From Coenobita brevimanus (Eukaryota; Arthropoda; Malacostraca; Decapoda; Coenobitidae), in NCBI GenBank assembly GCA_032717465.1, contig CM064713.1:10729624-10793623 (forward strand): a stretch of DNA of 64,000 nucleotides. The letters are read 5' to 3'. Both the position numbers and the translations under genes were made by a program. Shown piece after piece: positions 60,664 through 64,000 of this stretch. Position 1 is the first letter of the stretch; every line of letters begins with the position of its first letter. A model generated the notes under the pieces. It did no database searches. It was not told where the DNA came from and saw nothing but the letters and a program-made list of their open reading frames with translations.

Positions 60664-61199
60664 GTGCTTTCCTGTGATGTGTGTCAGCATACCACTGACC
60701 GGGGATGTGTCCGTCCTGTGCCATTGAAACCAATGCCCATAATCTCTGAACTGTTCAAGAGAGTAGCAGTTGACATTGTTGGGCCAATCTCTCCTAGGGC
60801 AAGTGATGGATCAAGGTATATCCTCACTAGTGTTGATTTCAGCACACAGTGGCCTGAAGCCATGGCCCTTAAGAATATAGAGTCCGTCACTGTTGCTGAG
60901 GCACTGATCAGTGTTCTGTCGCATAGGTATCCCCAAAGAGGTCTTAAGCGACCGGGGTTCGCAGTTCACCACTGCAGTGATGAACGAAGCATTCAGGGTG
61001 TTGTCCATCCGAGGCCTGCGAACTACGCCTTATCATCCCATGTGTAACGGGCTGTGTGAGAGGTTCAGTGGGACTCTCAAGAAGATGTTAAAGCGCACGG
61101 CCACCGAACAGCCAAAGGAATGGCCGCAGTTCATTGCTCCTCTTCTGTTTGCTTATCGAGAAGCCCCACAGCACTTCTTAGTTCTCACCCTTTGAACTG
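60664..61199 (+). pseudogene. Integrase catalytic core of element G
   Basis: CDVCQHTTDRGCVRP, then VAVDIVGPISPRASDGSRYI (first Asp), frame change near 60925, KEVLSDRGSQFTTAVM (second Asp), CNGLCERFSGTLKKMLKRTA (Glu), and FAYREAP. All three acidic residues of the D,D-35-E core are present. The frame changes again near 61190 at the FELVYG-type block. Confidence 0.85.
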
Positions 61200-62534
61200 G
61201 TGTATGGAATGTCGGTCCGTGGACCACTTCAAGTCCTTCGCAAGTTGTGGGACGATGAAGAACCTGACCCTGAAGTCAAGACCACCTACACCTACGTCCT
61301 TGATCTAGCTGACCGCCTCCAGTCGACATGCAAGTTAGCTAAGGAAGAATTGATCAAGGTGCGTGAAATTCAGAAAGCCTATTATGATAAGAAGGCAAAA
61401 CTTCAGAAGTTTAGTCCAGGCAATAAGTGCCTGGTGTTACTCCCCACTGCCCAGAACAAGTTGTTGGCGCAGTGGAAGGGTCCATTTGATGTAGTGGAGC
61501 ACATTTCAGACCTCAGCTACATAATTCAGATGGGGAATCTTTGCAAAATGTTCCACATTAACATATTGAAGGCTTATCATGAGTCAAACCCTGAGAAGAC
61601 TGGCCTACGAGTAGCTGATGATAGTGACCAGCCACTGGAAGAAACCGGGGCAGCTGCAGTGATCCCAGCTGATGACCATGATGATGAGCCCTTAACCGCT
61701 CAGTCCCTTCAGGATGAGACTGTCGGAGATGTTTTACTTAACACTGGCTTAGCATTAGGTGATCAGAATGCCATGACGTCACTGCTCTGTCAGTATGCTG
61801 ATGTCTTCTCTGACCAGCCTAGACTTGCAAAGGTTGATTGTCACAAGATTGAGTTGACCAGCGATACTCCCATGAAGGTCAAGCCATATCCAATTCCCAT
61901 GCAACTACTGGGCGCAGTAGACATCGAAATTGCTGACATGGAGATTGCAGGTATTATTGAAAAGTCCTCATCTCCTTACTGCAGTCCAATGGTAGTAGTT
62001 CGCAAGAAAGATGGTGGAGTCAGGATTTGTGGTGACTATAGGAGGCTCAATGCAATCACCAAAGTGGATGCTGAGCCAATGGGTGACCACATCTTCTCCA
62101 AGCTGGCAGGGTCACGATATTTTACAAAGCTCGATTTAGCAAAGGGATTCTTCCAGATTCCTCTTCACTCCGAGAGCCGTCAGTTCACTGCTTTTGCTAC
62201 TCCTAGGGGGTTGTATCAGTATAAAGTCCTCCCATTTGGACTTACCAATTCCCCAGCAGTATTCAGTCGTGCCATGAGACAAGTGCTCCATGGTATCGTA
62301 GGAGTAGAGATGTTCGTTGATGATATCCTCGTTCATTCCGCCACGTTGGAGGAGCACCTCAGACTCTTGGAAATTGTCTTCAGTAGACTCCAGAGTTTCA
62401 ACATGACTGTGAAGCCTAGCAAATGTAAGATTGCTCACAGTGAGGTGGAGTTCCTGGACATATTGTTGGCAACAATCACTGCAGGTGTCAGGGTGACAAG
62501 ATCAGGAAGGTTAGAGAAGCCCCGAGACCCGTGA
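61200..62534 (+). CDS. Integrase C-terminus fused in frame to reverse transcriptase (element G)
   Basis: Open frame of 444 codons. Residues 1-130 are the integrase C-terminal part: YGMSVRGPLQVLRKLWDDEE, FSPGNKCLVLLPT and LAQWKGPFDVVEHISDLSYI, a GPY-type module. An acidic linker (about residues 130-210) leads to RT: VDCHKIELTSDTPMKVKPYP, SSSPYCSPMVVVRKKDGGVR, CGDYRRLNAITKVD, YFTKLDLAKGFFQIPL, YKVLPFGLTNSPAVFSRAM, and the catalytic MFVDDILVHS. The catalytic YVDD-type box reads FVDD. The frame ends shortly after the RT thumb. This single frame is the direct evidence for the INT-RT order. Confidence 0.9.
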   Translation: MYGMSVRGPLQVLRKLWDDEEPDPEVKTTYTYVLDLADRLQSTCKLAKEELIKVREIQKAYYDKKAKLQKFSPGNKCLVLLPTAQNKLLAQWKGPFDVVEHISDLSYIIQMGNLCKMFHINILKAYHESNPEKTGLRVADDSDQPLEETGAAAVIPADDHDDEPLTAQSLQDETVGDVLLNTGLALGDQNAMTSLLCQYADVFSDQPRLAKVDCHKIELTSDTPMKVKPYPIPMQLLGAVDIEIADMEIAGIIEKSSSPYCSPMVVVRKKDGGVRICGDYRRLNAITKVDAEPMGDHIFSKLAGSRYFTKLDLAKGFFQIPLHSESRQFTAFATPRGLYQYKVLPFGLTNSPAVFSRAMRQVLHGIVGVEMFVDDILVHSATLEEHLRLLEIVFSRLQSFNMTVKPSKCKIAHSEVEFLDILLATITAGVRVTRSGRLEKPRDP

Positions 62535-63124
62535 CCAAGAAACAGGTTAGGGCATTCCTTGGCCTAGTGGGGTATTATGGGAGTTTGATCTCCAACTTTG
62601 CTCTCATTGCCCAACCGTTGTACGAGGTGCTATGGAAATATGCTCCAAACACCACTGAATGGGAAGAAGTGCAAGAGAGATCTTTTGCCGCTCTTAAGAA
62701 CATGTTGTGCAAGGAGCCTATCTTGCAGTTGCCTGATTCCAACAAACCTTTCATACTGCGCACTGATGCTTCACAAGATGGAATAGGTGCCGTATTGATG
62801 CAGGAATCGGAAGGTGGAATCTTCCCAGTGGCATACCACAGCCGTAAGCTAAAAACTGCTGAGAGGAATTACAGTACTGTTGAGAAGGAACTCTTGGCCG
62901 TGGTTGATGGTGTTAAAAAATATCATTATTATTTATATGGGGCACCATTCACTCTGGAAACTGATCATATCCCACTCACTAGTCTCAGCATGACCAAGAC
63001 GGCTAATGCAAGACTGACACGCTGGACACTGTATTTACAGCAGTTTAACCGTGTTGTGAGATACATCAAGGGAAGTGATAACTTAGGTGCAGACCTGATG
63101 TCTCACCTGCTAACTGCTGACTAA
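62531..63124 (+). CDS. RNase H region of element G
   Basis: Open frame of 197 codons in a different phase from RT, overlapping it by a few bases because of a frameshift near 62525. Blocks are VRAFLGLVGYYGSLISNFAL, PFILRTDASQDGIGAVLMQE (active-site Asp), YHSRKLKTAERNYSTVEKEL (Glu) and FTLETDHIPLTSLS (Asp), ending GSDNLGADLMSHLL and TAA. It is the last pol domain; no integrase or env follows. Confidence 0.85.
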   Translation: MTKKQVRAFLGLVGYYGSLISNFALIAQPLYEVLWKYAPNTTEWEEVQERSFAALKNMLCKEPILQLPDSNKPFILRTDASQDGIGAVLMQESEGGIFPVAYHSRKLKTAERNYSTVEKELLAVVDGVKKYHYYLYGAPFTLETDHIPLTSLSMTKTANARLTRWTLYLQQFNRVVRYIKGSDNLGADLMSHLLTAD

Positions 63125-64000
63125 CATGGGCAACTGTTGTATGCTGGGTTCCGTAAGATAGGCGAGCTCAGAGATTTGAGTAATCCAAGGACCAGCCTAG
63201 TTCCCAGTTAGTGTACCAGTAAGACCTGACGTCTCGCCTATTGGCCCTACAGGACACAATATGTCCAGGGCCTGTACATACATATGTATACCAGAAGTTA
63301 AGGGGGAAGTTTGAGAACCCTCCAGAGACAGTCCGAGGCTGTGTATGAATTACCTTGTGGAACGTCTCGAGCTGTGGGCCTCTCTGAGGATTCCCAGAGA
63401 ATGCACATTATACACATGAGTGTTCACACCCATGGTGGGTGTTAAAATGTGACCTGCCCGAGATTGCGTAGCGATTCTCAGCTTCCTGTTATTAGTCATA
63501 AGTGTAGTGTTAGGTTAACCAGTAAACTGCCCGTTCTAAGAGATTTGAGCAGTTCAAGAACTGGCACGTTTCCTGGTTAATAATGTTAGGTTAACTAGTA
63601 AACTGCCCGTTCTAAGAGATTTGAGCAATTCAAGAACTGGCACGTTTCCTAATTAATAAGCTTTAACTGTAAACTATAAGGGTTTTAAGAAATTTGTGAA
63701 TTCAAGAATTACGTTTCCTGGTTAATAATGACATACGTACTGACTGCTAGGCAGAGAGAGGGAAATGACACTTTTGATGCTCCACCTTGATTCCTTTCGC
63801 AGGTGCAGCTGGTGGGTGCAGCATTGCCGTGCAGATCAGCTGGTCGTCCCTGTCGCATGCTGCTGCCCCTTCTCTTCTGCCTCGTCGTCATTATTTACTA
63901 TAAATTTGTATTACGTGATTTTACACATAGGTACAGTCACACCACAACTGTCACACCTACACCGTGTATTACATACATTACGCTACATAACAATTAGTTG
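63125..64000 (+). other. 3' region downstream of element G
   Basis: Noncoding. A purine-rich AAGTTAAGGGGGAAG at about 63296-63309 could be a polypurine tract, but the sequence after it does not match the 5' LTR start. No 3' LTR is recognised before the window ends. Confidence 0.45.
63511..63728 (+). repeat. Tandem repeat, three units of about 70-78 bp
   Basis: Units share GTAAACTGCCCGTTCTAAGA, GATTTGAGCARTTCAAGAAC and GGCACGTTTCCT. The first two are about 95% alike by eye; the third is shorter and more diverged. Confidence 0.85.

Larger units (their letters stand above)
57026..63124 (+). mobile_element. Ty3-type LTR retrotransposon with integrase before RT (element G, Gmr1-like order)
   Basis: Components in order: 5' LTR (57026-58028), primer binding site, gag (58343-59914), protease (about 59978-60210), integrase (about 60350-61600), reverse transcriptase (about 61840-62530) and RNase H (62531-63124). 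Integrase C-terminus and RT lie in one uninterrupted frame, 61200-62534, so the order cannot be an artefact of two joined elements. Known Gmr1-type elements have this Ty1/copia-like order within the Ty3/Gypsy group. Frameshifts near 60655, 60925, 61190 and 62525 and several stops in gag make this copy inactive. No 3' LTR was found in the window. Confidence 0.85.

Overview
The window looks like intergenic DNA from a large, repeat-rich animal genome. An arthropod, most likely a crustacean, fits best. The reasons are: very dense (TA)n, (CA)n/(GT)n and (CT)n microsatellites, many decayed non-LTR retrotransposons, Ty3-type LTR elements, tRNA-derived SINEs, and transposase-like families I know from invertebrate genomes. 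The taxon is inference. I see no host protein-coding gene, no rRNA, no stand-alone tRNA gene and no CRISPR array. Nearly every long reading frame belongs to a mobile element or to a low-complexity tract.

Layout. 1-5236: a transposase-like DNA transposon split by a minus-strand LINE (1527-4553). 5490-7294: a TTAA-flanked, piggyBac-like non-autonomous element. 7310-11690: two RTE-like LINE relics back to back. 11713-12045: a tRNA-derived SINE. 12050-15800: AT-rich and tandem repeats, an identical 202-bp direct repeat and a 226-bp inverted repeat. 16181-19130: a DNA transposon with inverted termini, an 8-bp target duplication and a broken transposase-like gene. 20280-22206: a LINE relic, a SINE and microsatellites. 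23920-38790: a large inverted repeat with arms of about 2.0 kb. The right arm carries a LINE (28117-30978) and a 1474-bp terminal-inverted-repeat element (31808-33281), and ends in about 5 kb of T/G-only degenerate repeat.

39000-42955: short tandem repeats, a tRNA-Gly-type SINE and a large CA/TA tract. 42956-46265: a LINE with an intact 780-codon endonuclease/reverse transcriptase frame. 46654-47960: the LTR, leader and gag start of a Ty3-type element. 48470-49545: a Tigger/jerky-like transposase pseudogene. 49707-52260: two TTAA elements sharing one TTAA. 52265-57025: a Ty3/Gypsy relic with the usual PR-RT-RNase H-IN order. 57026-63124: a second Ty3-type element whose integrase lies upstream of reverse transcriptase, the Gmr1-like order.

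The most informative observations are four. The Ty3-type element has integrase and reverse transcriptase joined in one open frame in copia-like order. An unnamed transposase-like family can be tied to real transposon ends (TAGGGTGGAG termini, 8-bp duplication TTATGCAA). The 2-kb palindrome arms allow two later insertions to be read exactly against empty sites. Three TTAA-flanked elements are present, two of which abut. All coordinates and alignments were made by eye; identities are approximate.
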